A stretch of DNA of 64,000 nt from Saprospirales bacterium (GTDB lineage: Bacteria > Bacteroidota > Bacteroidia > Chitinophagales > JADIYW01). The notes beneath the pieces were generated by a model. It did not search any database. It was not told the origin of the DNA and worked only from the letters and a program-made list of their open reading frames with translations. Below, in pieces: positions 10,201-18,096 of the stretch. The stretch covers positions 337,629 through 401,628 of the forward strand of contig JADJSS010000002.1 in the NCBI GenBank assembly GCA_016711605.1, given 5' to 3'. How positions within the stretch are numbered: the first letter of the stretch is position 1; every line of letters starts with the position of its first letter. Position numbers and translations under genes: made by a program.

Positions 10201-10664
10201 ATGATTGCACGATTGATACCGATGTGGAAATGCTGATACCGATTGAGTATGTGCAAAATACGGAAGAACGTTTGCGTTTATACACTGAATTAGATGCGAT
10301 AGAAAACGAAGAAAACCTGCAAAAGTTTGCGAAGAAAATAGAAGATAGATTTGGAAAATTACCGAAACAAATCAACGAATTATTTGATGGTTTGCGTATT
10401 CGTTGGATTGCGAAAAAAATCGGTTTTGAACGCATTATTTTAAAAGGTGGAAAATTGCGTTGTTATTTTTTAGACAATCCAAAATCGCCGTATTATGAAA
10501 GTGACTTTTTTCCAAAAGTGATGGAACAAATTCAAAACAATAAAAAGAAATGCAACCTAAAACAAAGCGGCAACAGCTTAATTTTGGTATACGACAATAT
10601 CAAAACTATGCACGAAACACAAATGATTTTTAAAGAAGTAGATGAGAAGGTTTTTGGTGTGTAA
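7299..10664 (+). CDS. mfd: Transcription-repair coupling factor Mfd
   Basis: Mfd removes RNA polymerase stalled at DNA lesions and recruits UvrA. The 1121 residues cover the whole family architecture. There is a UvrB-like N-terminal module with 'FVYEPGEFSIRGGIIDVFSF', and a CarD-like RNAP-interaction domain around residues 440-500 ('NPGDYVTHIDHGVGKFSG'). The SF2 translocase follows, with Walker A 'GDVGFGKTEIAIRAA', a 'DEEQKFG' box and 'RGRVGRS' motif VI, then the C-terminal TRCF domain. It is an uninterrupted 3.4-kb frame, which shows that this part of the sequence is accurate. The ATG is preferred to the upstream TTG because the promoter element overlaps the latter. Confidence 0.97.
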   Translation: MDLQQLLFLFRDDKRTQELIQQLEIPQARVLLRNTIGASPAFIASSLFLLTDFTQVIICNDADDAQYFQNDLQVLLDKKEILFLPSSYKKQHSFAEQSNNNILLRAQTLNALMNAKKGGEIIVTFPEALQELLVRKEKLREHTLFLKTGEKIDIDFMLDLLIEYGFNRTDFVYEPGEFSIRGGIIDVFSFGNEYPYRIELFDNEVESLRTFEPETQLSLRKISELTIIPNINEHFTKETVATLFDFLPEKTILWFKDVGFFKELIEKQYDKALDEYDKLKSSKIKEHHFLNKTLNEIFIAPDDLLKEIEKHSIILLRNEKELNHTKEIVYNQQSQPSFGRNFDLLIQDLKQHQTNHFQKFIFAENPRQIERFQHIFADKNADIKFHPIYESLSQGFIDTNLEITCYTDHQIFDRYHKYKTKSGFNRNKAISIRQLKDLNPGDYVTHIDHGVGKFSGLEKVTVNGQTQEMVRLIYKDQDLLYVNINSLHKITKYSGKEGHEPKVNKLGSDAWTNLKNKTKKKVKDIAAELIKLYAQRKLAPGFAFSKDTYLQDELEASFMYEDTPDQVKATADVKADMEKPHPMDRLICGDVGFGKTEIAIRAAYKAVVDRKQVAILVPTTILAWQHYKTFFARLKEQGVQVDFLNRFKSAKEKKETLEKASQGKIDILIGTHALLNKELKFKDLGLLIIDEEQKFGVSAKEKLRHFSANVDTLTLTATPIPRTLKFSLMGARDMSNIMTPPTNRIPITTEVRTFDVEFIKEAIEFEVYRGGQVYFVHNRVKDLHELETVLRKLIPDVSIRTAHGQLEGDQLEEIMLEFINGEFDVLLSTNIVESGLDIPNANTIIINNANNFGLSDLHQLRGRVGRSNKKAFCYLVAPPKSVMTDEARKRLQTLEEFSDLGSGFQIALRDMDIRGAGNLLGGEQSGFIADIGYEMYHKILDEAIQELKYTDFKEVFKDQIQEQKQFVYDCTIDTDVEMLIPIEYVQNTEERLRLYTELDAIENEENLQKFAKKIEDRFGKLPKQINELFDGLRIRWIAKKIGFERIILKGGKLRCYFLDNPKSPYYESDFFPKVMEQIQNNKKKCNLKQSGNSLILVYDNIKTMHETQMIFKEVDEKVFGV

Positions 10665-10739
10665 TATCAAAATAATTATAAAGGCATGTTCGTGTCAAAA
10701 ATAAAAAAATCGTTTTATATTTACACAAACATAATTTCT

Positions 10740-11489
10740 ATGAAATACATTTTTTCTTTTGGTATTTTACTTTTTAGTCTTTCCTTAAAAGCACAATTTT
10801 CTGCAACAAGTGGTTCTAATGAAAAATATATTGAAGTAAAAGTTTCCGATACTATTATGGTAAATCCGGATGTAATTACTTTAATGATTTCTATAGGTGA
10901 TAAAAAAGAAAAAAACTATTTCAATGACGATGAAACAGAAGCAGACCGTGAAGAAGCAAAACGCAAAGAAAAAAATGATGCTATTCAAAAGAAAAAACAA
11001 ATTGAAGAAGTTTTGAAAAAGAACAACATATCTTTTAAATTTCACGAAGAAAAAGAATCGAAAGATATATTCAGCAAAGATTTAGGTTTGTATGAGAACG
11101 CTTACGAAGTAGAATTAAAAAACGAAGCACAAATTGAGAAATTAAAGAAAGATTTGAACAGCATAAAAGAAGTGACCACTATGGTTACTTCTTCAAAATT
11201 GAACGACAAAGAAAAATACGAATTAATATTGATAGATAAAGTAATGAAAAAAGCAGAACGCGAAGCAACCGCAATAGCGAAAGCAATGAGCGTTACTTTA
11301 GATAAGCCATTAAATGTTTCTAACCAAAGTGCAAATGATATTTATTCATCCATGTTCAACAATCCTGAAAGTATGGGTGGCATGGGTGCGCTTTTTTCTA
11401 TGATGGGAAATATGTTTAAAGGAGCAACGCAACAAAATACACAGGTGTCTGTTTCAAAAGCATTGGTAGTAAGGTTTGCCATAAAGTAA
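10740..11489 (+). CDS. exported SIMPL (DUF541) domain protein
   Basis: The 249-residue protein starts with a signal peptide ('YIFSFGILLFSLSLKAQ') and continues as a SIMPL/DUF541 (YggE-like) fold. The family hallmark is present: 'IEVKVSDTIMVNPDVITLMISIGD', then a coiled, charged insert rich in Lys and Glu (residues ~50-85), and 'AEREATAIAKAMSVTLDKPLNVSN'. It is probably periplasmic and of unknown biochemical role; the family is linked to oxidative stress and envelope functions. An earlier ATG at 10686 would add 18 residues ahead of the signal peptide and is rejected for that reason. It converges with the zinc-ribbon gene. Confidence 0.85.
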   Translation: MKYIFSFGILLFSLSLKAQFSATSGSNEKYIEVKVSDTIMVNPDVITLMISIGDKKEKNYFNDDETEADREEAKRKEKNDAIQKKKQIEEVLKKNNISFKFHEEKESKDIFSKDLGLYENAYEVELKNEAQIEKLKKDLNSIKEVTTMVTSSKLNDKEKYELILIDKVMKKAEREATAIAKAMSVTLDKPLNVSNQSANDIYSSMFNNPESMGGMGALFSMMGNMFKGATQQNTQVSVSKALVVRFAIK

Positions 11490-11494
11490 AAATC

Positions 11495-12610
11495 CTATCC
11501 GCCAAAATAATAAAACAAACCACCAATAATTGCAACAACAACAGCAATGGTTAATGCAATTTTTATCCAACTAAATGGTCGTTCGCCTTCTAATTTTCCA
11601 GTTCTGCCGTTGATGATAAACCGGTAAACTTTGCCGTTGTATTGATATGCACTGATCCAAATTGGTAACAAAATATGCTTAAATGTAATTGCATTGTAAT
11701 CTGTGTTTAAATTTCCAATGCGTTGCTCATCACCAGCAATATCTTGTCGTACAGAAGTTTCAATTTTAGTTGACATAACCTTTTTCGCCGTTTCAAATCC
11801 ATCTTTTACTTCAACTTGATAACATTCCGTTTGAAAACCACTAATAAAACCTTCATTATACGGAGCCAAATTATTAAAATCCCAAGGTTCTAAACTACGC
11901 GTGGTTTCATCAGGTAATGAATGGCTTGCCAGAACAGAAACATCATCAAATGTATTCACAACAGTTCCGTTTTTATAAGACCAACGCGTGTGACGAACTT
12001 GCTCGCTACGCATTTCTGTTTTTCCATTTACCGTAACTTGTCGCTGTTCGGTAGTGTAATAATAATCACCGCGTTCACCTTGATATTGTGTAGTTGTTTT
12101 CGCATCATACGTCCAATAAGGCATATACATACCTTTTAATTTTTCATTCAGCGATGCATATTTTTTCAAATCATTTGGTGCAAACCAAAGTGCATTCAAC
12201 CAATTTGTAAAACCTAAATGAGCAGTATTGCTATCTACTTTAAATGGCAACACATAACTTGGTTTTATGATGGTTGAAGTAGTACCATTTTGTATCACCA
12301 AAGGTGACGCACAGAATGCACAATTATCGCTTGTAATATTTGGTTTTAATGTGGTTGATGCACCGCAATTATTGCACTTTACCGTACTTATAATTTGTTT
12401 TTCTTCTTGTTGAATTTTATTATTAATGAAGTCGTTGTAATCCGTTTCTTTAACTTCAATTTTTTCTTTTGGTAAGATGTCGTTTTGTGCACCGCAATAT
12501 TTACAAGCCAATTTTTGTGCACCTGGTGAATACAACAACAAAGCACCACAATCTTTGCAATTGAGTTGATGACTAATGTCGTTGGTTTTGTCAACAAATT
12601 TTTCTTCCAT
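11495..12610 (-). CDS. zinc-ribbon membrane-anchored protein (YdjG-like)
   Basis: The 371-residue protein begins with two Cys4 zinc ribbons: 'CKDCGALLLYSPGAQKLACK' followed by 'YCG', and 'VKCNNCGAS' with 'CAFCASPL'. A Tyr/Trp-rich domain follows ('MYMPYWTYDAKT'), and it ends in one transmembrane helix ('IALTIAVVVAIIGGLFYYF'). The ATG at 12610 is preferred because the upstream in-frame ATG at 12652 adds a poor, non-conserved segment. It is encoded 86 bases downstream of the SPFH-GYF protein. In Bacillus, related zinc-ribbon and SPFH proteins (YdjG, YdjI) sit in one membrane-stress operon, which suggests a joint membrane role here by analogy. Confidence 0.78.
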   Translation of the reverse strand: MEEKFVDKTNDISHQLNCKDCGALLLYSPGAQKLACKYCGAQNDILPKEKIEVKETDYNDFINNKIQQEEKQIISTVKCNNCGASTTLKPNITSDNCAFCASPLVIQNGTTSTIIKPSYVLPFKVDSNTAHLGFTNWLNALWFAPNDLKKYASLNEKLKGMYMPYWTYDAKTTTQYQGERGDYYYTTEQRQVTVNGKTEMRSEQVRHTRWSYKNGTVVNTFDDVSVLASHSLPDETTRSLEPWDFNNLAPYNEGFISGFQTECYQVEVKDGFETAKKVMSTKIETSVRQDIAGDEQRIGNLNTDYNAITFKHILLPIWISAYQYNGKVYRFIINGRTGKLEGERPFSWIKIALTIAVVVAIIGGLFYYFGG

Positions 12611-12641
12611 AGTTTTTGGTTTATATAAAAATAATAAAAAA

Positions 12642-12674
12642 TGGCTTAGCAAGTTTATTCATCTTACTAAGCCA
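12642..12674 (-). terminator. Rho-independent terminator after the SPFH-GYF gene
   Basis: On the minus strand a 12-bp stem (TGGCTTAGTAAG / CTTGCTAAGCCA, one mismatch) is followed by a T-rich run. It sits between the SPFH-GYF gene and the zinc-ribbon gene, so the two may be separate or attenuated transcripts. Confidence 0.75.
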
Positions 12675-12695
12675 ATATTTTCAAAAAATAAATTA

Positions 12696-13781
12696 TTAAA
12701 CTGCTGGTGGTGGTAATGGTGGTGGAACTGCACCAAACACTGTATTCAATTCTGCAACTGTGGAAGCGGCTGCCCAATTTGCCATGCCAGCTTTCCAAAC
12801 TAACGTATCTTTTGTTAGCGTTCCATTTGCTACCATTTGTGTCAATGCAGCAATATCAAACGGACCAGCTTGTGCGCCGTTTACTACAACATGCATTTGT
12901 AAAACTGGTGGAGGCACTGTTGCACCACCTTGTTGGTTGCTACCAGCGATTCCACCTTGCATCATACCACCTAAACCAACGCCAACAAAAGCACCAGCCA
13001 TGCCACCGCCATTATCAGCAGCATTTTCAATACCTTTGGCAACTTTCATTTGCGTTAATTTTTGCAAATCAATTTTATCTAAACGAGAAAGCTCGAAGAT
13101 TTCTTTTTTAATTTCGTCTGGCATCGAAATATTTTCCACCAATAATTTGGTGATTTTTAATCCGTAACCATCAAAATCATCTGCTAATTTTTCTTCACCA
13201 AATTTTGAGAATTCGTTTAAGTTACCAGCAAATTTTTCAATTTTAATATCGCTTTCGCCAATTGCATCAGTTAATTTAGAAACGACCAATGTGCGTAATT
13301 GTTCTGATATTTCATCGGTTGTAAATTCGCCATCTGTACCAACAATTTCTTTCATGAATTTTCCTGCATCTGTAACGCGGAAAGAGAAATTACCAAAAGC
13401 ACGCATTTCAATCATACCAAAACGGCTATCATCTAATGTAATCGGGTTTTTCGTGCCCCATTTTTGATCGATAAATTGTTTGGTATTTACGAAATAAATA
13501 TCCACTTTAAACGGTGAATTGAAACCATATTTCCAACCTTTTAATGTAGTTAAAATTGGCATATTCGCAGTTGTTAATTCGTATCTGCCTGGTTGAAATA
13601 CATCAGCAATTTTTCCTTCATTAATAAAAATCGCTACTTGTGTTTCACGAACGGTTAATTGCGCACCAGTTTTTATTTCGTTTTGATGACGTGGAAATTT
13701 CCAAACGATAGTGTCTTGTGTGTTGTCGGTCCATTCGATAATGTCAATGAACTCATTCTTAAAGGTTTCAAATAATCCCAT
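12696..13781 (-). CDS. SPFH-domain protein with C-terminal GYF_2 domain (YdjI-like)
   Basis: The 361-residue protein matches the YdjI / 'virion core protein' SPFH family. It starts with 'TIVWKFPRHQNEIKTGAQLTV' and 'AVFINEGKIADVFQPGRYEL' equivalents, and the SPFH core runs to about residue 245. A Gly-rich linker (residues ~250-285, 'GGGMAGAFVGVGLGGMMQGG') leads to a GYF_2 module with 'GPFDIAALTQMVANG' and 'VWKAGMANW'. A Pro-rich tail ends the protein. SPFH proteins form membrane-associated oligomers, and GYF_2 domains are thought to bind protein partners. Its downstream neighbour is the zinc-ribbon membrane protein. The 'virion core' label is a family name and does not indicate phage. Confidence 0.88.
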   Translation of the reverse strand: MGLFETFKNEFIDIIEWTDNTQDTIVWKFPRHQNEIKTGAQLTVRETQVAIFINEGKIADVFQPGRYELTTANMPILTTLKGWKYGFNSPFKVDIYFVNTKQFIDQKWGTKNPITLDDSRFGMIEMRAFGNFSFRVTDAGKFMKEIVGTDGEFTTDEISEQLRTLVVSKLTDAIGESDIKIEKFAGNLNEFSKFGEEKLADDFDGYGLKITKLLVENISMPDEIKKEIFELSRLDKIDLQKLTQMKVAKGIENAADNGGGMAGAFVGVGLGGMMQGGIAGSNQQGGATVPPPVLQMHVVVNGAQAGPFDIAALTQMVANGTLTKDTLVWKAGMANWAAASTVAELNTVFGAVPPPLPPPAV

Positions 13782-13875
13782 GATTTTTTATTTTAATTAT
13801 GATACAATTTACAACAATAATATTGTTTGCAAAATACAGTAACTGTTTTTTTTGGTTAAAAGTTCCAAAGGTTTA

Positions 13876-13946
13876 TAGAACGCAGATTTTTATGATTTTA
13901 TAGATTATCCAGATTTATCTTAATAATCTGTAAAATCCGTGTTCTA
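13876..13946. repeat. dispersed AT-rich imperfect palindrome
   Basis: The ends TAGAACGCAGATTTT and AAAATCCGTGTTCTA are inverted with 13 of 15 positions matching. The 15-mer CAGATTTTTATGATT (13883-13897) recurs exactly at 46228-46242. It recurs with one mismatch on the other strand at 36537-36551. This is a non-coding repeat family member. Confidence 0.65.
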
Positions 13947-13952
13947 ATTTAT

Positions 13953-13960
13953 TATTTTTG
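13953..13960 (+). promoter_or_regulatory. TAnnTTTG -7 element upstream of gcvT
   Basis: TATTTTTG, 84 bases before the gcvT ATG. It would leave a long leader, so it is only a candidate. Confidence 0.4.
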
Positions 13961-14043
13961 TCCTATGAAATATCCATACGCATTTATACAATTAACATAA
14001 CGGATATTCCATCTGCACCACTAAAAACAATAAATTTATATAG

Positions 14044-15119
14044 ATGAAAACAACACCACTTACAGACACGCACGTTGCGCTTGGCGCAAAAATGGTTGAC
14101 TTTGCTGGCTTTTATATGCCAGTTCGATATTCTTCTGATTTGGATGAACATCATTGTGTGCGAAATGTCGTAGGTATGTTTGATGTGTCACACATGGGTG
14201 AGTTTATTATTAAAGGTGAAAACGCACTTCCTTTTTTACAAAAAATTGTATCCAATGATGTTTCTAAGTTAGAAAAAGGACAAGCGTTATATGCGTATTT
14301 GCCAAATGCAACTGGTGGAATTGTAGATGATTTATTGGTTTATCATTTAGATGACGATAATTATATGTGTGTGGTAAATGCAGGAAATATTGATAAAGAC
14401 TGGGCTTGGTTTCAACAACACAATACAGAAAATGCAGAAATGCATAATATTTCTGACAACACAGCTTTGCTGGCAATTCAAGGTCCGAAAGCAACAGAAG
14501 CATTGCAATCATTAACCGAAGTTGATTTGTCTTCGATTCCATATTATCGTTTTAAAAGAGGTGCTTTTGCTGGTGTTGACAATGTAATTATTTCTGCAAC
14601 AGGTTACACAGGCGCCGGTGGTTTTGAATTGTATTTTAATAAAGCACACGCAGTTGATGTTTGGAATAAAATTTTAGAAGCAGGCAAGCCGTTTGGTTTG
14701 CAGCCAATTGGTTTAGGTGCGCGCGATACCTTGCGTTTAGAAAAAGGTTTTTGTTTATATGGAAATGATATCGACGATACTACTTCGCCGTTAGAAGCTG
14801 GTTTGAGTTGGGTCACCAAATTCAATAAAGATTTTATTGCAAAAGATATTTTGCTAAAACAAAAGCAGATGGTTTGCAACGCAAACTCGTTGGATTTGTT
14901 ATGGTTGACAGAGGCATTCCGCGACACGGTTATTTAATAAAAGACGAGCAAGGAAATGAAATTGGCATCGTTACATCTGGCACTCAATCACCAACGCTTG
15001 GTTATGGTGTTGGTTTAGGTTATGTTGATGTTGCATACACAAATACCGACTCAGAAATCTATATAGATATTCGCGGAAAATTACTGAAAGCAAAAGTGGT
15101 GAAGTTGCCGTTTTTATAA
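14044..15119 (+). pseudogene. gcvT: Aminomethyltransferase GcvT (glycine cleavage T protein), frameshifted
   Basis: GcvT transfers the aminomethyl carbon of glycine to tetrahydrofolate in the glycine cleavage system. The N-terminal 280 residues read in one frame from ATG 14044 ('[20 protein letters not shown]', '[11 protein letters not shown]', 'LLAIQGPKA', '[13 protein letters not shown]', '[11 protein letters not shown]'). The C-terminal barrel ('[16 protein letters not shown]', 'GIVTSGTQSPTLGYGVGLGY') reads in another frame to 15119. Adding one A to the AAAA run at 14861-14864 restores a normal protein of about 358 residues. A consensus error is more likely than decay, because both halves are perfectly conserved. 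gcvP and gcvH are not in the window. Confidence 0.9.
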
Positions 15120-15171
15120 AAAACTGCGTTTGAAATAATCAACATATTGCACATCTTTTTAAAACAAAAAA

Positions 15172-15742
15172 ATGAAGAAAATTGGGTATTTATTTTTGAT
15201 TGCATTTTTTGTGTTGGTTTCTGTAAAATCGTGGCGAGAAAAAGCTCTTAATTTTATTTTTGATGTGAAACCGCAAAAAGGAATTAGCATTGAACAATTA
15301 AATAAAACGAAACAAATTGCAAGCTATTCTTCCGAAAATTTAAAAGTAATTATTCATTCTATTTCAACGTTTACGCCAACTACAGATGCTTTTAAAATGA
15401 AAGATGATAACCAACATTATTTGGTTATTGAAACTTCAATAGAAAATTTATCAGATAAAAATATAGAACCCAATTGGTTTACAACAACGTTTTTTATTGA
15501 AGACGAAAACGGAAAATTATACCATAATTATTTAGATAATTTTGTTGGTTATTATGAAGAGAAAAACATTGTAAAAGAGGATGCAGTAAGCAATATTTTA
15601 TTATGGAAAAATTGGCGCGCCAAAAACTAAATTTCCCAATTATTTATTTTTCTTTCCAATGGAAAAAAATGCAAAACCAAGTATTGTTCATTTCGATGAT
15701 CCAATAGCTAAAACACGACATGAGTTTAAGTTAAATTTATAA
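15172..15742 (+). pseudogene. DUF4352-like exported protein, frameshifted near its C-terminus
   Basis: An N-terminal hydrophobic segment ('IGYLFLIAFFVLVSVKSW') precedes a telokin-like DUF4352-type domain with 'QHYLVIETSIENLSDKNIEP' and 'FFIEDENGKLYHNY'. The frame stops at 15630. If one A is removed from the AAAAA run at 15607-15611, the reading continues without stops to 15742 ('KPSIVHFDDPIAKTRHEF'), as this family would be expected to end. The merged product is about 189 residues. The function is unknown; such domains often sit on the outer face of the membrane. Confidence 0.6.
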
Positions 15743-15762
15743 ATAAAGTTTTTAACTTAATT

Positions 15763-15948
15763 TCATTCCCAAATAATTTTCATATCTTTTTTACTTTGCC
15801 ATTTCAGAAAATCATCTTCGTATTTTTTTCTAAAATATTTCGCTTCACTTTCATGGTTGGTGTAATTAAATTATTTTCCACAGTCCTGATATATTTCAGA
15901 AGATACAAATTTTTTAAATAAAATTGGTCGATTATATACTACACAACA
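15763..15948 (-). pseudogene. possible C-terminal gene fragment (low confidence)
   Basis: On the minus strand, two frames joined at a GGAAAA run read 'RPILFKKFVSSEIYQDCGK' and then 'FNYTNHESEAKYFRKKYEDD' followed by 'FLKWQSKKDMKIIWE' and a stop. The composition looks protein-like, but no start codon or upstream half is available because the mevalonate kinase gene occupies that space. It may be a remnant, or chance. Confidence 0.25.
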
Positions 15949-16879
15949 ACTCTAAATTCTGGCCTTTGAGTTGTTTTTTGGTGTGTTCGAAATTTTGTGT
16001 GAAACCTAAGATAAAGCCACCACCACCAGCACCACATAATTTTAAGTAATATTCGCCGCTGTCTAATCCGCGTTTCCACATTTTATTAAACAGTTTTGGT
16101 ATCATCGGTTTGAAGTGCTCAAACTGGAATTTAGATAATAGTTTCATGTAGGCAAACAAGGTTTCTTTGTCGCCATCTAAAAATGCCTGTATGCAATTGT
16201 TTGCAAATGGTTTCAGTTGTTTGTCAACGAAGGCACGGAAACTTGGCTCTTCCATACGTTCCATGTAATACTTCACCAATGGTTCAGTGCTGCGCGAAAT
16301 GCCTGTATCTATTAAGAAAATGGCACCTTTTCCAACGGCATTCATTTCCACTTTTACTGGTTCAACGCCATTCTTTCCGTTGATTAATAAAGGTAAATTC
16401 AAATAACAAATCAATGGATCAACGCCAGAACTGCTGCCATGAAAATGCGATTCTAATTTAGCTAAAATTGCTTTCAATTCTAAAATCGTTCCTTTGTTTG
16501 GTGCGCTATCGATGGTAATTTTATTTTTGGTGTATTTTCCATAAACAGCTGCCACTAATGCACCACTTGAGCCAACGCCAAAACCTTGTGGAATCGATGA
16601 CTGGAAATACATACCATTTTCAACATCTTGTTTAAACGCATCGATGTCAAAATCAATCGCTAATTTTTTTGTTGCTAATAAATTTTGTATATAATTGGCA
16701 AATTCTACCAAATGATCGTTTGATTCTGTCACGAATTGCTCGTTCATTTCGTTCGCATCAAACGTCAATTTACCGCTGAATTCGTTGTACGGTAACGTCA
16801 AACCCATCGAATCCTGAATGATGCTGTATTCACCAAACAGTAAGATTTTTGAATTAAAAGTTTGTTCGTTTTTAGACAT
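15932..16879 (-). CDS. mvk: Mevalonate kinase (GHMP kinase)
   Basis: It phosphorylates mevalonate in the mevalonate route to isoprenoids. The 315-residue protein has the N-terminal 'KILLFGEYSII', the GHMP ATP-binding loop 'PQGFGVGSSGALVAAV' around residues 101-116, and the C-terminal 'LCGAGGGGFILGF'. 'FHGSSSGVDPLI' is the family substrate/Mg region. It lies 7 bases downstream of mvaD on the same strand, so the two form an operon for consecutive parts of the pathway. Phosphomevalonate kinase is not in the window. The extreme C-terminus (after 'HTKKQLKG') may be affected by a nearby sequence error. Confidence 0.88.
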   Translation of the reverse strand: MSKNEQTFNSKILLFGEYSIIQDSMGLTLPYNEFSGKLTFDANEMNEQFVTESNDHLVEFANYIQNLLATKKLAIDFDIDAFKQDVENGMYFQSSIPQGFGVGSSGALVAAVYGKYTKNKITIDSAPNKGTILELKAILAKLESHFHGSSSGVDPLICYLNLPLLINGKNGVEPVKVEMNAVGKGAIFLIDTGISRSTEPLVKYYMERMEEPSFRAFVDKQLKPFANNCIQAFLDGDKETLFAYMKLLSKFQFEHFKPMIPKLFNKMWKRGLDSGEYYLKLCGAGGGGFILGFTQNFEHTKKQLKGQNLELLCSI

Positions 16880-16886
16880 CTAAATT

Positions 16887-17948
16887 TTATTTCAATTTCG
16901 TTGCACCTTTTCCAACTTCGTCGTAAATTACTTTCTCCTTCTCACAATACTTTAACAGTTCAAGTTGGATAAAGTTTTCTACTTCATTTGCTTTTTCCGA
17001 AGGATACAATAAGTGTAAATTCGGTCCGGCATCTAAAGTATAGTACAAAGGTACACCTTTTTCTGCTCTATATGTTTTTATTAAATCAATAATTTTCAGC
17101 GTATTAGGTAACATTAGCATATAAGATGGTGTGGAACACATCATCAGCGCATGCAATGTAAGTGCTTCGTTTTCAACTATTTCACCAAATTTTTCGATAT
17201 TTCCTGCTTTCATAGCAGAAATCAACTCTGTTAAGTTAGTTTCTGCTTGTTTATAGCGGCTTTCTGCGTACGGATTGCCTTCCATCAGTGCGTGACCAGC
17301 TCGGCTCGACACCGATTTTTCATCAGAAGAAACAATTAAAATGGCATCTTTATAGGTTTTGAAAATTGGATGCACTGTTTCGTGAAACGGAACCGCATAT
17401 TCATTAGACGACAACGAAATTTCCGGATGCTTGCCCCAAACTGCCAGATACGGAAACACTGAACGGCACGCACTGCCAGAACCTAATCGTGCAATTTTGC
17501 TGGCTTTTTCAAAAAATTCGTGCGGACGCAAACCACCATCCAACGCATTTTCAATATCTACTAAACATAATGCTAAAGCTGACATTGATGATGCTGAACT
17601 TGCAATACCTGTAGAATGCGGAAACGAATTATGTGAATGAATTTCTAAAGAAAAATACTGCAAAAACGGAAAATAAGCAACAATGCTTTCTAAAAAAGAT
17701 TGAATTTTTGCTTCAAATTTTGGGTTTTCTTTTTCTTCGAAATAAAATTTTAATTCAATTTTTTTGTTGTCAGATGCTTTTGGCTGATATTTCACCGACA
17801 TTTCAGAATACGCATTATTCAGCGTAAAACTGATTGATGCGTTGCGTGGTAATTGGTTGCCATACTTGCCCCAATATTTTACGAGTGCGATATTAGACGG
17901 ACTTCGCCAGCAAACTTCGCCTTGTATGTTTTTAAATGGATTTGACAT
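16887..17948 (-). CDS. mvaD: Diphosphomevalonate decarboxylase
   Basis: It makes isopentenyl diphosphate from mevalonate diphosphate. The 353-residue protein carries the family signatures 'SPSNIALVKYWGKYGNQLPR', 'NASISFTL', 'FPHSTGIASSASSMSALAL', 'RLGSGSACRSVF', and 'SSRAGHALMEGNPY'. The ATG at 17948 is chosen because the upstream in-frame ATG (17972) overlaps the -7 promoter element. It is transcribed just before the mevalonate kinase gene. Possession of the mevalonate pathway fits Bacteroidota outside the Bacteroidales, which use the MEP route. Confidence 0.94.
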   Translation of the reverse strand: MSNPFKNIQGEVCWRSPSNIALVKYWGKYGNQLPRNASISFTLNNAYSEMSVKYQPKASDNKKIELKFYFEEKENPKFEAKIQSFLESIVAYFPFLQYFSLEIHSHNSFPHSTGIASSASSMSALALCLVDIENALDGGLRPHEFFEKASKIARLGSGSACRSVFPYLAVWGKHPEISLSSNEYAVPFHETVHPIFKTYKDAILIVSSDEKSVSSRAGHALMEGNPYAESRYKQAETNLTELISAMKAGNIEKFGEIVENEALTLHALMMCSTPSYMLMLPNTLKIIDLIKTYRAEKGVPLYYTLDAGPNLHLLYPSEKANEVENFIQLELLKYCEKEKVIYDEVGKGATKLK

Positions 17949-17955
17949 TTGACTG

Positions 17956-17963
17956 CAAAAATA
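17956..17963 (-). promoter_or_regulatory. -7 element of the mvaD-mvk operon
   Basis: On the minus strand this reads TATTTTTG, matching TAnnTTTG, 8 bases upstream of the mvaD start. It supports 17948 as the start codon. Confidence 0.55.
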
Positions 17964-18096
17964 CAAATGCAAAATGGAAAAGTTGCCGATTCGATTGGTT
18001 TTTAAGATTTATTGATTTTTGAGATTTACAATATGGTTCTATAATTAAAACATAAAAGAACAAAAGGAAATAAAAGTTTTAGAGAAAAGCTGGATT

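Noticed and set aside
12707..13167. two overlapping plus-strand ORFs over the SPFH-GYF gene
   Set aside because: They mirror a strong coding gene on the other strand and contain no recognisable motif; typical antisense shadows.
12696..13781. 'virion core protein' family name suggesting a prophage
   Set aside because: The label is a legacy name of SPFH/YdjI-type proteins. No phage structural, integrase or lysis genes are present.
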